14,712 nucleotides of DNA, taken from Gammaproteobacteria bacterium. GTDB taxonomy: Bacteria; Pseudomonadota; Gammaproteobacteria; Eutrophobiales; Eutrophobiaceae. Shown piece after piece: positions 13,590-14,712 of this stretch. The DNA lies in NCBI GenBank assembly GCA_016844485.1, contig JAENIZ010000076.1, forward strand, positions 1-14,712, read 5' to 3'. The position numbers and the translations under genes were made by a program. The notes beneath the pieces were generated by a model, which saw nothing but the letters and a program-made list of their open reading frames with translations, made no database searches and had not been told where the DNA came from. Position 1 is the stretch's first letter. Each line of letters opens with the position of its first letter.

Positions 13590-14712
13590 TCAGGGTTGCA
13601 ATTCCAGGAGGTAATCCAGCCACATGTTAGAAAGCTTTTCCTGGACTGTATTCTGACGCAGGCGGGCATTCAGATTCGGAAAATCCACACGGTCCAGTTC
13701 CTGATCCTGGTTATAACAGGAATATACAAAGTATTCCTCGCCGGTATGTGGATCAACATGTTTGCAGAGACATTGCGCGCACACGCCCTTCATCATGCAT
13801 TGCATGGGGGAATTGATGGAGGCAATCGCCGTATGGCCGGGCTTCAGATAGGGTCTCAGCCGGCCATGACGGGCCTCCTTGACCGCTGCCATCATCCGGT
13901 CCGAGCCGATAACGATAATGTGATCGACAGCAGATAATTTAATGCCGGTATCGCCCAGATCGCCCCTCCCATAGGCCTCTATGGCATCAATGATATTGCC
14001 GATACAGGTTTTATCCTGTTTACGGGTGGGCGTGAACGGTTGTACATCCGGGGCCGGATCCACAGCCCAGACGATAACATCAGATGCGGCCTCAATGTCC
14101 TTTACCTTAAAGACATCGGCGGGTTTTCTATAACCGGCAAAGTAAATCACCCTGTTTCCCGCGGCACGCAAGGCCTTACCGATGGAGAATTGCACGGCAT
14201 TACCCAGGCCGCCCCCCACCAGCATCACTATTTTGTTCTGACAAATCTCGGTAGGTGTCCCGGTAACGCCCATCACGACCAGGGGATCACCCGGTTTCCA
14301 CAGGGCGCAGAGTTTGGATGAGCTGCCCATCTCCAGTGCTATCAGGGATATCAGACCTTGTTCCTTATCAACCCACGCCCCTGTCAGGGCCAGACCTTCT
14401 GCTGCAAGGACGGTGCCCTGGATGACAGGGGCCATACTTTCGAGATTCTGGACACGGTAAAATTGTCCCGGATGGAATTTGCGCGCCTGCATCGGGGCCC
14501 TGGCGATCACCTCGATAATGGTCGGCGTCAGTCGATTGACCGCCACCACCGTCGCCGTTAATTCTTTATCCAATTGTTTGAACAATTGCCTGAGCTTCTG
14601 ATCCCGCTCGTTTTGAAATTTGACATCCAGTACCCGCAGCTCTTTTTCAAAGAGCTTTACTACATAAGGATAACCATCCCTGGCGCTGGCCATGGCTTTG
14701 ACCACACTGCCT
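13590..14712 (-). CDS. C-terminal part of a flavin/iron-sulfur oxidoreductase with PyrK/ferredoxin-reductase-like module (5' end outside window)
   Basis: The frame is open to the window edge, so the 371 residues from GTG 14705 are an internal part of a longer protein and not a true start. Numbered from that GTG: residues 1-48 are a charged helical linker; about 49-155 form a flavin-binding barrel (HPGQFYRVQ at 78-86); about 156-295 form an NAD(P)-binding domain with VGGGLGNA at 163-170. A cysteine cluster follows, Cys303, 309, 312, 314 and 330, in the place where dihydroorotate dehydrogenase electron-transfer subunits (PyrK) bind a 2Fe-2S cluster. About 40 further residues end the protein. 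Electron transfer between NAD(P)H, flavin and Fe-S is expected. The missing N-terminus may be a glutamate-synthase-small-subunit-like oxidoreductase, but that is inference from known fused proteins. Confidence 0.75.
   Translation of the reverse strand, partial: GSVVKAMASARDGYPYVVKLFEKELRVLDVKFQNERDQKLRQLFKQLDKELTATVVAVNRLTPTIIEVIARAPMQARKFHPGQFYRVQNLESMAPVIQGTVLAAEGLALTGAWVDKEQGLISLIALEMGSSSKLCALWKPGDPLVVMGVTGTPTEICQNKIVMLVGGGLGNAVQFSIGKALRAAGNRVIYFAGYRKPADVFKVKDIEAASDVIVWAVDPAPDVQPFTPTRKQDKTCIGNIIDAIEAYGRGDLGDTGIKLSAVDHIIVIGSDRMMAAVKEARHGRLRPYLKPGHTAIASINSPMQCMMKGVCAQCLCKHVDPHTGEEYFVYSCYNQDQELDRVDFPNLNARLRQNTVQEKLSNMWLDYLLELQP

Overview
The window looks like the chromosome of a Gram-negative Pseudomonadota, most likely a gammaproteobacterium with moderate-to-low GC; a betaproteobacterium is the main alternative. 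The evidence is the close resemblance of MreB, MreC, MreD, PBP2, RodA, MltB, RlpA, DacA, QueD, YadG and YadH to their gammaproteobacterial (E. coli/Pseudomonas-type) counterparts, and the gene order. All calls come from reading translations against remembered family motifs; no search was run.

Positions 1-8360 (+ strand) form a cell-wall elongation locus: mreB (its 5' end lies outside the window), mreC, mreD, mrdA (PBP2), rodA, mltB, rlpA and dacA. MreBCD organise the elongasome. RodA polymerises glycan strands and PBP2 cross-links them. MltB and RlpA cleave glycan strands, and DacA trims pentapeptides. From mreC to rlpA the genes overlap or nearly touch, as in an operon. The mreB-mreC gap is the exception: about 200 bases holding strong tandem inverted repeats and an apparent ATT start for mreC.

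Positions 8361-10606 (+ strand) hold a D-amino-acid aminotransferase-like gene, queD, and an isocitrate/isopropylmalate-dehydrogenase-family gene. The aminotransferase ORF is open but appears to have lost about 30 residues, including the substrate-carboxylate-binding loop. QueD acts in queuosine biosynthesis. The dehydrogenase is divergent but keeps the catalytic residues. The lipB-lipA genes that often follow dacA-dat are absent here.

Positions 10629-14712 (- strand, convergent) read from right to left as follows. First is the C-terminal part of a large flavin/iron-sulfur oxidoreductase that runs off the window. Next is a stand-alone protein with two cyclic-nucleotide-binding domains, preceded by a plausible sigma70 promoter. 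Last is a YadG/YadH-type ABC-2 exporter pair.

No RNA genes, IS elements, CRISPR arrays, phage genes or toxin-antitoxin pairs were seen, and no intergenic stretch exceeds 300 bases. I found no convincing new multi-gene system. The best leads are the internally deleted aminotransferase, the divergent dehydrogenase, the ATT start of mreC and the inverted-repeat cluster before it.
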